Assembly: GCA_002320245.1 (NCBI GenBank)
Contig: DCKD01000013.1
Span: 32,593 to 96,592, forward strand
DNA length: 64,000 bases
From: Lachnospiraceae bacterium UBA1683
GTDB lineage: Bacteria > Bacillota > Clostridia > Lachnospirales > Lachnospiraceae
Direction: 5' to 3'
Shown here: positions 51,712 to 60,632 of the stretch, in pieces
Numbering within the stretch: position 1 is the stretch's first letter
How the letters are laid out: each line of letters starts with the position of its first letter
The notes under the pieces: generated by a model
The model's database searches: none
Told to the model about the DNA's origin: nothing
Seen by the model: only the letters and a program-made list of their open reading frames with translations
Position numbers and translations under genes: made by a program

Positions 51712-54700
51712 TTACATTCCTTCTTTCCAAACACCCATCGTAACTTTCTCGCCATTAATCTTCCATTCCTTTACATATCCTGACGGCTCCGCTTTCGTAA
51801 CTCCTTCTGCAAGAACTTCCCTGCCGATTACGTCTGCATATTTTGCAAATACCGACTCTGCCTTCCCGCTGCCTTCATATGTCACTTTAATCTTGTCCAT
51901 GACTTCAAATCCGGCCTCTTTACGCATTGTCTGAATCTTGCTGATAATCTCTCTTACAAAACCTTCTTCCAGAAGTTCGTCTGTCAGATTGGTATCAAGG
52001 ACAACGGTAATTCCATTATCATTTTCTGATACATAACCTTCAATCTGAGCAGTGTCAATCAGTAAATCTTCTTTAAACAGTGTAATCTCCTGTCCATTCA
52101 CGTTCAGTTTCAATGCACCGGTCTCATTCAGCTCGTCCATCGCCGCATTTCCATCCAGTGTATTCAGGGCTGATTTAATTCCACCTAACATTTTACCATA
52201 TTTAGGTCCAACTGTCTTTAATTGTGGTTTAAAACTATATGAAGTAAAATCACGGACATCTTCTGTAAATTTAACATGTTTTACATTCAGCTCATCTGCT
52301 ACGATTTCCTGATAGAATTCCGGCAGCACAAATCCGGCTTTTACAAACATCTTGCCGATTGGCTGGCGGTTCTTAATGTTGGAAGTATTCCGGCATGCAC
52401 GTCCCATCACAACCAATTTGAGTACGTGTTCCATATTTGCTTCCAGTTCAGTATCAATATACGCATCATTTGCAGCCGGGAAGTCACACAGATGAATACT
52501 CTCCGGGGCAGACGCATCAATGCTGCATACCAGATTCTGGTAAATCTGTTCTGTCATAAACGGAATCATCGGAGCAGCCACTTTACATGTGGTGACGAGT
52601 GCTGTATACAGTGTCATGTATGCATTAATTTTATCCTGCTCCATGCCCTTCGCCCAGAATCGCTCACGGCTTCTTCTGACATACCAATTACTCATATCAT
52701 CGACAAAATCCTGCAGCGCTCTTGCACTTTCCGGAATCCGGTAATTTGCCAGATTGTCATCAACCGTCTGAATCAGTGTATTCAGTTTGGACAGCAGCCA
52801 CTTATCCATAACAGAAAGCTTTTCGTAATCCAATGTATATTTTGTTGCATCAAATTCATCAATATTCGCATATAAAACAAAGAATGCATAAGTGTTCCAC
52901 AATGTTCCCATGAACTTGCGCTGTCCTTCCATCACAGCCTTTCCGTGGAAACGGTTTGGAAGCCACGGCGCGCTGTTAACGTAGAAGTACCAGCGGATTG
53001 CATCTGCGCCATACTCATTCAATGCGTCAAACGGATCAACCGCATTTCCCTTTGACTTACTCATCTTCTGACCGTTCTCATCCTGAACATGCCCAAGCAC
53101 AATAACGTTCTGATAAGGGGCTTTATTGAACAGCAGTGTTGAAATCGCAAGCAGAGAATAAAACCATCCGCGGGTCTGGTCTACGGCTTCTGAAATGAAC
53201 TGTGCCGGGAACTGCTGCTCGAAGGTTTCCTTATTCTCAAATGGATAATGATGCTGTGCAAACGGCATGGAGCCACTGTCAAACCAGCAGTCGATTACCT
53301 CCGGTACACGGTGCATTTCCTTGCCACACTCCGGACACTTGATTGTCACCGCATCAATATATGGGCGGTGAAGCTCGATGTCATCCGGACAGTTATCCGA
53401 CATAGATTTCAGCTCCTCAATACTGCCGATGGAGTGCATATGTCCACATTCACACTGCCAGATATTGAGCGGTGTTCCCCAGTAACGGTTGCGGCTGATG
53501 CCCCAGTCCTGTACATTTTCCAGCCAGTCGCCGAAACGTCCCTTTCCGATGCTCTCCGGAATCCAGTTGATTTTGTTATTATTTGCAATCAGGTCATCCT
53601 TAACGTCTGTCATCTTGATAAACCATGACTCACGCGCATAATAAATAAGCGGAGTATCACATCTCCAGCAGTGAGGATAGCTATGCTCAAATTTCGGAGC
53701 GTCAAACAGAAGCCCTCTTGCATCTAAGTCCTTCAGCACCTCCGGGTCTGCTTTTTTTACAAATAATCCGGCAAATGGCGTAGCCTCTGCCATATTTCCC
53801 TTTTCATCTACGAGCTGTACAAACGGAAGTCCATATTTTCTTCCGACATTTGCATCGTCCTCACCAAATGCAGGAGCAATGTGTACAACACCCGTACCAT
53901 CCGTCAATGTAACGTACTCGTCACATACAACGTAAAATGCTTTCTTATTCTGTTTTGCCGCCACATCTGCCGCGCACTGGTACAGAGGCTCGTATTCCTT
54001 GCCTTCCAGCTCTGTTCCAACATAAGTCTCAAGCACTTCATATGCCGGTCTGCCGTCTTCCGCAAGTTTTCCGAGAACGGTATCCAAAAGGGCGCTTGCC
54101 ATATAATAAGTATAGCCGTCAGCAGCCTTAATTTTAGAGTATTCTTCCTTCGGGTTCACACAAAGCGCCAGGTTGGATGGCAGCGTCCACGGAGTCGTTG
54201 TCCATGCAAGAATATACGCATCCTCATCCTTCACTTTAAAACATACGATGGCAGAACGCTCTTTGACATCCTTATATCCCTGTGCCACTTCCTGTGCAGA
54301 AAGCGGAGTCCCACACCGCGGGCAGTAAGGTACAATCTTAAATCCCTTATAAAGAAGACCTTTGTCCCAAATCTTCTTCAGCGCCCACCATTCGGACTCA
54401 ATAAAGTTATTGTCATATGTGACATACGGATTATCCATATCAGCCCAAAAACCGACTGTACTGGAGAAATCCTCCCACATTCCTTTGTATTTCCACACAC
54501 TCTCTTTACATTTATTGATGAAAGGCTCCAGACCATAATCCTCAATCTGGTCTTTCCCGTCCAGACCGAGCAACTTCTCAACCTCCAGCTCAACCGGAAG
54601 TCCGTGGGTGTCCCATCCGGCTTTACGCGGAACCTCATACCCTTTCATTGTACGGTAACGCGGAACCATATCTTTGATAACACGTGTCAGCACATGCCCG

Positions 54701-54867
54701 ATATGCGGCTTACCATTTGCAGTCGGAGGACCATCGTAAAAGGTGTACATCGGACTTCCTTCCCGCTCCTTCATACTCTTTTGGAAAATGTGATTGTCTT
54801 CCCAGAACTTCTCGACTTCCTTCTCACGCTCAACAAAATTCATGTCGGTTGATACTTTCTTATACAT
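51712..54867 (-). CDS. ileS: Isoleucyl-tRNA synthetase
   Basis: It charges tRNA-Ile. The 1051 residues have the class I motifs GKPHIGHVLTRVIKDM (HIGH) and GQKMSKSKGNAVDPF (KMSKS), the editing domain (ILAWTTTPWTLPSNLALCV), and a C-terminal part with zinc-type YCPRCGTPLSA and KCPECGKEMHR. Length and N-terminus match the large IleRS type found in eukaryotes and many Clostridia. Such enzymes are often less sensitive to mupirocin, which is an inference here. Expression should be set by the T-box upstream. AAAGGA lies 7 bases before the ATG, beside a REP-like element. Confidence 0.97.
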   Translation of the reverse strand: MYKKVSTDMNFVEREKEVEKFWEDNHIFQKSMKEREGSPMYTFYDGPPTANGKPHIGHVLTRVIKDMVPRYRTMKGYEVPRKAGWDTHGLPVELEVEKLLGLDGKDQIEDYGLEPFINKCKESVWKYKGMWEDFSSTVGFWADMDNPYVTYDNNFIESEWWALKKIWDKGLLYKGFKIVPYCPRCGTPLSAQEVAQGYKDVKERSAIVCFKVKDEDAYILAWTTTPWTLPSNLALCVNPKEEYSKIKAADGYTYYMASALLDTVLGKLAEDGRPAYEVLETYVGTELEGKEYEPLYQCAADVAAKQNKKAFYVVCDEYVTLTDGTGVVHIAPAFGEDDANVGRKYGLPFVQLVDEKGNMAEATPFAGLFVKKADPEVLKDLDARGLLFDAPKFEHSYPHCWRCDTPLIYYARESWFIKMTDVKDDLIANNNKINWIPESIGKGRFGDWLENVQDWGISRNRYWGTPLNIWQCECGHMHSIGSIEELKSMSDNCPDDIELHRPYIDAVTIKCPECGKEMHRVPEVIDCWFDSGSMPFAQHHYPFENKETFEQQFPAQFISEAVDQTRGWFYSLLAISTLLFNKAPYQNVIVLGHVQDENGQKMSKSKGNAVDPFDALNEYGADAIRWYFYVNSAPWLPNRFHGKAVMEGQRKFMGTLWNTYAFFVLYANIDEFDATKYTLDYEKLSVMDKWLLSKLNTLIQTVDDNLANYRIPESARALQDFVDDMSNWYVRRSRERFWAKGMEQDKINAYMTLYTALVTTCKVAAPMIPFMTEQIYQNLVCSIDASAPESIHLCDFPAANDAYIDTELEANMEHVLKLVVMGRACRNTSNIKNRQPIGKMFVKAGFVLPEFYQEIVADELNVKHVKFTEDVRDFTSYSFKPQLKTVGPKYGKMLGGIKSALNTLDGNAAMDELNETGALKLNVNGQEITLFKEDLLIDTAQIEGYVSENDNGITVVLDTNLTDELLEEGFVREIISKIQTMRKEAGFEVMDKIKVTYEGSGKAESVFAKYADVIGREVLAEGVTKAEPSGYVKEWKINGEKVTMGVWKEGM

Positions 54868-54882
54868 AAAAACATCCTTTCC

Positions 54883-54965
54883 GGGACGTAGTAAACTCGC
54901 AATGTGCTACGTCCCAATTTGATTGAAGGGGTGTCCCTTTTTGACTCAAGGGGTGTCCCTTTTTG
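54883..54965. repeat. Family A REP-like element, copy 5, inside the ileS leader
   Basis: CCGGGACGTAGTAAAC with the complementary GCTACGTCCCA arm (some mismatches), then two GGGGTGTCCC tails. It lies between the T-box terminator and the ileS start codon, within the transcribed leader. Confidence 0.8.
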
Positions 54966-54991
54966 ATTCTCAATTCAGCCATACACAAAAG

Positions 54992-55023
54992 AAAAACCCT
55001 CCGTCCTGTAATAGGACGAAGGG
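54992..55023 (-). terminator. Terminator stem of the ileS T-box
   Basis: Minus strand CCCTTCGTCCT pairs with AGGACGGAGGG and is followed by TTTTTC. It is the regulated terminator of the riboswitch. Confidence 0.88.
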
Positions 55024-55257
55024 CTGAATCTTCGCTTATAACCACCTGTTACAACATACTCCGGAAAATGTTTATCCTTTTATATGCGCTCCTATAACGG
55101 AGGAATCCCGTCAGCCACTACTACAATTCGTTTCGCCGGCTGCAACTCAGAAGTGATATTCAGGAATATCCTATTCGCACCGGGCTTGCACCATCTCCGG
55201 CTCGCTGTATCTTTCAGGTATCCCCTACTGTCTTCGTCATCGTTTTTTTACATTTAC
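54992..55257 (-). ncRNA. Isoleucine T-box riboswitch of ileS
   Basis: The leader shows the T-box order on the minus strand: AGTAGGGGATACC-type stem I base, AGAT-GGTGCAAGCCCGG bulge region, the specifier loop with AUC (55157-55155, an Ile codon) followed by ACTTCTGAG, then GTAGTGGCTGACGGG and CCTCCGTTATAGGAG stems, the T-box AGGTGG-T (55047 downward) and the terminator. The UGGU can pair with ACCA of tRNA-Ile. When uncharged tRNA-Ile binds, read-through to ileS rises. Confidence 0.9.
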
Positions 55258-55263
55258 ATCGCT

Positions 55264-55292
55264 ATTATAAGTAGAAACTCGTCATTAGTCAA
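55264..55292 (-). promoter_or_regulatory. Sigma-A promoter of the T-box/ileS transcript
   Basis: Minus strand TTGACT (55292-55287), 17 bases, TATAAT (55269-55264). Confidence 0.85.
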
Positions 55293-55342
55293 GTATTTAC
55301 ACGTGTATTTAGAGATGTTTTTTACAGATTTTTATTGATTTT

Positions 55343-56803
55343 TTACGAATGTCTTCCTCTTTTTTGCCTTACCTCCCTGCGTCTTCTTGCCTTCCTCCTT
55401 TTCATTTCAAAAATCCATCGAACGAGGAAAATAAGAAGAATAACAAAAACAGTTGCTCCAATTACGACTGGCGCCAGCTTTTTAAGGGATGTATTTTCGT
55501 TATTGCTGCCGTCACTTTCTTTCCCTGATGAATCAGTGCAAGAACCGTTCTCTTTTTCCTGCGCTTTCCGGTAGGAGTCACTTAACTTCACCTCTGCACT
55601 TCCGACCACTTGCCCACGATATGTATACACTGCTTTCGCATACCGCAATTCTGTGTCCGCATTATCTGTATTTTCCACGATTTTACGGTCAATATCAGAA
55701 AAATCAATCCCACCCGGCATCAGAATATATGCATCTTTATCCACAAAACTCTCAATATCCACTGATGTTTCCACATCCTTAAGAAATATTTTTTGAAAAT
55801 TAGAAAATGTATAATCCAACATACTCTGTGTGTCTGTGTAAGCATCCACACCATAATCGCCAAGTACGACCGCCGCCAGACGCAGCGTCCCATTATCTGC
55901 CATCGTGACAAGTGTGGTCTTTGCCTGATCCGTATATCCGGTCTTTCCGGCTTTCGCATAAGGATAGTAATAATAGTTTTCCGGCCAGAGCATCTTATGA
56001 TTCTGCTGGAACACCCGCTCCTCGTCAGTAATATTAGTTTTTCCAATCGTATAGTCGAGAGACTGCTCTATTTTGCAAAATTCGTCCTGCTGATAAACCG
56101 CCGATGCTATCACAGCCATATCATGAGCTGTCGTGTAATGCTGCCCGTCATGCAGCCCATTTGCATTCACCCAATGAGAATCCGTACAGCCAAGCTGCTG
56201 CGCCCGTTCATTCATCTCCTCAATGAATCCGTCATATCCGACACCCATACTCTCGCCGACATTCTTCGCTACCGCATAAGACACTTCATTTGCCGAAGCG
56301 AGAAGAACCCCGTATAATGCATCCTCCAGTGTAATCTCTTCCCCTGCTTTCATCCCAATGTTCGCATCATCCCAGTTCAGGAAATTGACGCAGTCTTCGG
56401 TAAATGTAACCTTGTCTGTCAACTTCGCATTTTCCAGTGCAACCAACACAGTCAGCAATTTTGTGATGCTCGCCGGATAATGTTCCTCATCCGCCCTCTT
56501 ACTGTAAAGGATGGCGCCGCTGTCCATATCCATCACAATCGCCGATGCTGCAAATACATTGGGCCCTGTCGGCCAGTTTTCCAAACTGTTTGAGTCCGCA
56601 GGCGTATCATAGGATGCCTGTTTGGCTGCCGCTTCCTCCGCAGCAATCTCCTCCTCAGTCTTCTCTGAATTCTCTGCTGCCATATCACCCTGCGTTATCT
56701 GCGCGGCATCTTCCTCTCCTTCCGCAAAAACTGTCACCCCAAAACTGGATGTGAGCATGACCGCTGTGAGTGATGCTGCCAAAATCCTTTTTCCCCGCCC
56801 CAT
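55343..56803 (-). CDS. dacA: D-alanyl-D-alanine carboxypeptidase (low-molecular-weight PBP)
   Basis: It trims the terminal D-Ala of peptidoglycan stems. The 486 residues have a signal peptide (1-27), a Glu/Ala-rich linker (30-65) and a PBP5-type domain: SITK (112-115) with the nucleophile Ser, SAN (170-172) and KTG (287-289). A PBP5 C-terminal domain (about 345-410) and a membrane helix near 437-460 with a very basic tail follow. The helix anchor differs from the usual amphipathic tail. Whether it is the sporulation form (DacF) is unclear. GGAG precedes the ATG. Confidence 0.93.
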   Translation of the reverse strand: MGRGKRILAASLTAVMLTSSFGVTVFAEGEEDAAQITQGDMAAENSEKTEEEIAAEEAAAKQASYDTPADSNSLENWPTGPNVFAASAIVMDMDSGAILYSKRADEEHYPASITKLLTVLVALENAKLTDKVTFTEDCVNFLNWDDANIGMKAGEEITLEDALYGVLLASANEVSYAVAKNVGESMGVGYDGFIEEMNERAQQLGCTDSHWVNANGLHDGQHYTTAHDMAVIASAVYQQDEFCKIEQSLDYTIGKTNITDEERVFQQNHKMLWPENYYYYPYAKAGKTGYTDQAKTTLVTMADNGTLRLAAVVLGDYGVDAYTDTQSMLDYTFSNFQKIFLKDVETSVDIESFVDKDAYILMPGGIDFSDIDRKIVENTDNADTELRYAKAVYTYRGQVVGSAEVKLSDSYRKAQEKENGSCTDSSGKESDGSNNENTSLKKLAPVVIGATVFVILLIFLVRWIFEMKRRKARRRREVRQKRGRHS

Positions 56804-57246
56804 AATCTGTCTCCATATTTCCTCGTATTTTTACAAACGTTTATGCGTCCAATACTTTTATTTCACCTGCACCAGACCATTTTCGTTTACAATATTATAT
56901 GATACTGAGGACAAAAAGTATTTTGTTTTCATGCAGGCAAGAAACACATGACCTTTTGACTTTGGCATCATTATATTATTGTGCAATACTTTTTTATCTA
57001 TTGTAAAACATTTCCGGATACATTACAAGCAACACCACATTACAGGGACATTCCCACCCCATTTCAAAATGGATAGCGGCTCCATCACAAGGGGACATTC
57101 CCGCCCCATTCCAGAATGGATAGCGGCTCCATCACAAAGGGACATTCCCGCCCCATTTCAGAATGGATGCATATCCCATTACACGGCGGACTCCTAAAAC
57201 ACGTTGGTAGGACACCTTTATCTGGGTTTTCAATTTTCGCTTATCT
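56804..57246. other. Intergenic region with tandem repeats
   Basis: No gene is seen. The region holds an AT-rich part upstream of the carboxypeptidase gene and the 47-bp tandem repeats at 57045-57168, just beyond the end of the AMP-ligase gene. Confidence 0.6.
57045..57168. repeat. 47-bp tandem repeat, 2.6 copies
   Basis: Copies start at 57045, 57092 and 57139. The unit begins GGGACATTCCCGCCCCATT and continues with GAATGGATAGCGGCTCCATC. Copies 2 and 3 are nearly identical. With so few copies, no spacers and no cas genes it is not a CRISPR array. Confidence 0.85.
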
Positions 57247-58800
57247 TTAATATCTTTTTATTTTTTTTGATGGTGTTTTTTCAAATTCGGTTTCCCGGAC
57301 TTTCAGTGCATGGATTTTCTTATATAGAGGCATTCCCCGATTGAACATATCTATTATTTCCTGTAGTTTTTCACCTACATTTTCAATATGTTTTTTCTCT
57401 GCATATTCTAAATCCGGAAATATCTCTGCTTCAATCACGGACGCATTTTCGCGTATGATAATCTCTTTTACGAGAGGATTTCTCCCAAGTTCGTTCTCCA
57501 GCTCTTCCGGCGAAACGTTTTCACCATTTTTCAGAATAATCAGATTCTTCTTCCGTCCGGTCAGGAATACAAACCCTTCTTCATCCACATACCCCAGGTC
57601 TCCTGTCCTCAGCCATCCATCCACAAGTGCTTCCCTTGTTTCTTCCGGCATCTTATAGTATCCGAGCATCACACTGGAACCTCTTACCCAAAGTTCGCCC
57701 TCCACTGTTTTAGCCTCACAGTTCGGAAGTAATTTTCCCACCGATCCCGGTTTCATCTGCCGGAATGTGTTTGTGCTGATGACAGGAGAACATTCTGTCA
57801 TCCCATAACCCTGCAAAACAGTTATTCCATATTCCGCAAAACCTTTTACCAATTCCGGCGGAAGATATGCACCCCCGCTGACAATTGTTTTCAGATTTCC
57901 GCCAAGTCCCGCCTTCGCCGCCAGTTTCTTCGGAAGAATGCCGCCGGAATCTTTTAGTTTTTTATAAACAGACTCAATCACCATCGGTACGAGAAGTACC
58001 ATATCCGGCTTAAATAATTTCAGATTGCGGGACACATGCAGCATCGAATCATTGATACAGATAACCGCTCCTATATATAATGCCTTTAAAATATCCATCG
58101 TAAAACAGTATGCGTGATGTATCGGAAGCAGTGTCATAGTCACAGTACCGATTGGAATTCCCATATCCAGACAGGTTGCATTGTCTGTAAGATTGCGGTG
58201 ACTGAGCATAACACCCTTGCTTTTCCCTGTTGTACCTGACGTAAATAGAATTGCCGCTGTCTCATCCGGTTTTAATTCACAGGAGTATTCCGCAGTATGC
58301 TGTTTTAGCAATTTCCACAGGGAATATTGTGCCGGCACTATTTCCCCTCTGTCCATCTCACTTTTTTCACCACTTTCTAAAGACACTTCCTGCATACAAA
58401 TATAGACCTTTACATCAGGGCACCTGTTTCGTGCCAGTTCCGCTACATCCTTTCGAAGAGAATCATAAACCAACACGCTGATGTCCGCACGGATGAGTAA
58501 CCCGCATATTTCTTCTGCCGGTAACTGCGCATCCAGCGGCACAGCCACACTCCCGCTGTTTACCGTTCCGAAATAACTGATAATCCATTCATAACTGGTT
58601 GGTCCGACCAGCGCAATATGCTTCCCCCTGAAACCGGTTTCTTCCAGCATTCCGCTGAAATTTTGGCTATCCTTCTGTATGTCATAATATCGTTTTGTGA
58701 CAATTTCTTTTTTCTCTTTATACCGGATTGCGTCCTGCATCTGATATGTTTCTGCCGCATAATCGATGATGTCACGCATAGTATTTATCTGACCGCTCAT
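57247..58800 (-). CDS. AMP-dependent acyl/aryl-acid ligase (adenylation enzyme)
   Basis: It should activate a carboxylic acid as acyl-AMP and load it on CoA or the adjacent carrier protein. The 517 residues contain the ANL core FTSGTTGKSKGVMLSHRN (about 187-204), GYGMTECSPVIS, the acid motif GWLRTGDLGYVDEEGF and the C-terminal lysine region TPSKKIKRY. It groups by eye with fatty-acid ligases and not amino-acid adenylation domains. ATG at 58800 has GGAGG seven bases upstream; ATG at 58806 touches it. It is the last gene of the operon, 25 bases after the carrier protein. Confidence 0.85.
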   Translation of the reverse strand: MSGQINTMRDIIDYAAETYQMQDAIRYKEKKEIVTKRYYDIQKDSQNFSGMLEETGFRGKHIALVGPTSYEWIISYFGTVNSGSVAVPLDAQLPAEEICGLLIRADISVLVYDSLRKDVAELARNRCPDVKVYICMQEVSLESGEKSEMDRGEIVPAQYSLWKLLKQHTAEYSCELKPDETAAILFTSGTTGKSKGVMLSHRNLTDNATCLDMGIPIGTVTMTLLPIHHAYCFTMDILKALYIGAVICINDSMLHVSRNLKLFKPDMVLLVPMVIESVYKKLKDSGGILPKKLAAKAGLGGNLKTIVSGGAYLPPELVKGFAEYGITVLQGYGMTECSPVISTNTFRQMKPGSVGKLLPNCEAKTVEGELWVRGSSVMLGYYKMPEETREALVDGWLRTGDLGYVDEEGFVFLTGRKKNLIILKNGENVSPEELENELGRNPLVKEIIIRENASVIEAEIFPDLEYAEKKHIENVGEKLQEIIDMFNRGMPLYKKIHALKVRETEFEKTPSKKIKRY

Positions 58801-58825
58801 GTGCATCCCTCCCCTTCACTGCCGC

Positions 58826-59050
58826 CTACTGAATACTTTCAATATACTTCAAGGCCTGTCCGACGGTAATGATATCTGTCACATCCCTCTCATCAACCTC
58901 AATGTCGAATTCCTCTTCCAATTCTCCTACCATACTCATAAAATCATAGGAAGTAAACCCCAGGTCCTCGATGAACCGTGTATCTTCTGTAATCTTACTG
59001 CCGTCAACTTCTACATACTGAGTTATAATATTTTTTAATTTGTCAAACAT
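58826..59050 (-). CDS. Acyl/peptidyl carrier protein
   Basis: The 74-residue protein is a free carrier. The phosphopantetheine serine is S34 in EDLGFTSYDFMSM, with T-S-Y-D in place of the common D-S-L-D. Helix pattern (KLKNIITQYVEVDGSKI, then DITDIITVGQAL-like end) is typical. A carrier with this altered motif is probably dedicated to this cluster and not to general fatty acid synthesis. GGAGGGAAAGG precedes the ATG. It lies between the condensation protein and the ligase. Confidence 0.9.
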   Translation of the reverse strand: MFDKLKNIITQYVEVDGSKITEDTRFIEDLGFTSYDFMSMVGELEEEFDIEVDERDVTDIITVGQALKYIESIQ

Positions 59051-59107
59051 ATCCTTTCCCTCCTGAATCTCTTCCGTGCGTGTACAAGGAACCCCACGCC
59101 CCTATTC

Positions 59108-59203
59108 GACCGTGACAGTTGCAGACTGTCATATTCTCGGACCATGATAGTTGCAGACTGTCATATTTGCAGACCGTAATATTACAGACTGTGATAGTCA
59201 TCT
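59108..59203. repeat. Three 32-bp palindromic repeats between condensation and carrier genes
   Basis: Units start at 59108, 59140 and 59172. Each contains the dyad GACAGTTGCAGACTGTC or a variant; the third is degraded. They lie in the 175-base gap of an otherwise tight operon. They could be operators, an RNA processing site or a transcription brake. Confidence 0.7.
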
Positions 59204-59225
59204 GCCGCTGTCTCTTTTTAAGCTG

Positions 59226-60632
59226 TTACACTGTCCGGATAATTTCTCCGACCGTCATCCCCCGATTTGCAATTCCTTTGAACAGAATCCGGCAGACATA
59301 ATAATACAGTTTCTCTAGTTTTTCATAATTAAACACTGCCACCTGATGTTCAAAACTAAAATCCAGACCGTTATCTTCCGCCCGGTGCATGACCGTCAGA
59401 TACAATGCATGTGCCGCCGCACCATTGCTGTACCATGCCGACTTGTACTGTATATCCCCCAAACGGTCCAGCCCTTTATCCTTTGTTGTCAGCGGCTGGT
59501 ATGTCAGACCAAACGGCTCATATGTCTGCCCCGGTTTCAAGCCATAACAGTCACTCCGATATGCATAATATGCTGTTGTATCATAATCCGCGTGACGGAA
59601 AATCTGATTCTGCCCGTCACGGATTATCTTTAACCCTTCCAGAAATGTCTCGTCCTCCGAAACAATAGTCCGGAACGGGAAACAGTGGATTCTTGTACCG
59701 CCGCTTTTCTTCTCTGCAAGTGTGGCGCGCCTTGCCACGGTTGTCGTAATTGAAACATCATCATTTCCATTTTCTTTCTGTAGAAAAGTACGCAGCCCCA
59801 TCATCAATAGGCACACCATCGAAATGTGATTCTCCTCACAAAATTTCATCAGGCATCTTGACGGTTCTTCTTCCAGATGAAATACCGCAATATCCGAATC
59901 GACACTTGCCGAAGTATTTGTCACCGCACGTAGTTCCGGATTTTTCTCCTGGAGGCGCTCCGCCTCCAGTTTAACCGGTCCGAAAAAGCTGTTGAAAATC
60001 GGCTCCGATGAGGAAATAAGCCGTTCAAAAAAGGCTGCGTCCTTTTTCTGCGCCTTGCTGCCCGCCTCATATGCCAAATCTTTCTCTAATTGCCTGATAT
60101 AAGAGGACATTTCCCTCGGATAATCAATTCCCTGATATTTTTTATTACAATATATTTCAATAACATCCTTTAAAAATAAGATTAATGACTGTGCATCCAT
60201 TGTCATATGGTCTACCAGAAGATACACTCCCTGAAACCCATCCGGGGTAATAATCATCACAATCCTGTTCAGCGGGGAATCATACCGTTCAAACGGAATC
60301 GAAGTCCATTCCCGCATCTTCATATCGGCAGCCCAACCTTCCCATCCGGTAAAATCGAAAAACTCAATGTCGCGTTCTTCCCGCTCCGCAATATACTGCA
60401 CAACATCTCCCCCGTCATCTTCCGTAAACCGCAGACGCATCGATTCGCACCGGTCATACGCCTGATAAATCGCATCCTTCAGTGCGTCAAAATCCAGACT
60501 CTGCTGAATCGTAAGGCTTGTTCCTATATTCAATACCTGCTTCTTTGGACAATATTTCTGATAATAAAAGTGCAATCTCTGTGCCGCCGTTAATGGATAA
60601 ACTCTTTTTCCCTTCCATTCTTTCATTCTCAC
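59226..60632 (-). CDS. Stand-alone NRPS-type condensation domain protein
   Basis: The 468-residue protein is a free condensation-family acyltransferase. The start VYPLTAAQRLHFYYQ matches the C1 motif, and the active site DHMTMDA (141-147) is a HHxxxDG variant that keeps the catalytic second His (142) and the Asp (146) while the first His is Asp and the Gly is Ala. It likely joins an acyl group from the carrier protein to a free amine or alcohol. The GTG start at 60632 overlaps the hydrolase stop (GTGA), so the two are translationally coupled; AGAGG lies upstream. Confidence 0.85.
   Translation of the reverse strand: MRMKEWKGKRVYPLTAAQRLHFYYQKYCPKKQVLNIGTSLTIQQSLDFDALKDAIYQAYDRCESMRLRFTEDDGGDVVQYIAEREERDIEFFDFTGWEGWAADMKMREWTSIPFERYDSPLNRIVMIITPDGFQGVYLLVDHMTMDAQSLILFLKDVIEIYCNKKYQGIDYPREMSSYIRQLEKDLAYEAGSKAQKKDAAFFERLISSSEPIFNSFFGPVKLEAERLQEKNPELRAVTNTSASVDSDIAVFHLEEEPSRCLMKFCEENHISMVCLLMMGLRTFLQKENGNDDVSITTTVARRATLAEKKSGGTRIHCFPFRTIVSEDETFLEGLKIIRDGQNQIFRHADYDTTAYYAYRSDCYGLKPGQTYEPFGLTYQPLTTKDKGLDRLGDIQYKSAWYSNGAAAHALYLTVMHRAEDNGLDFSFEHQVAVFNYEKLEKLYYYVCRILFKGIANRGMTVGEIIRTV

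Noticed and set aside
53881..54852. 323-codon plus-strand frame opposite ileS
   Set aside because: Antisense shadow of the synthetase gene; composition follows the opposite strand.
57045..57168. CRISPR array
   Set aside because: Only 2.6 directly adjoining copies, no unique spacers and no cas genes.
56979..57197. 72-codon frame through the 47-bp repeats
   Set aside because: No ribosome site; the protein repeat is a by-product of the tandem DNA repeat.
59108..59203. CRISPR array
   Set aside because: Three adjoining palindromic units without spacers; operator-like repeats fit better.
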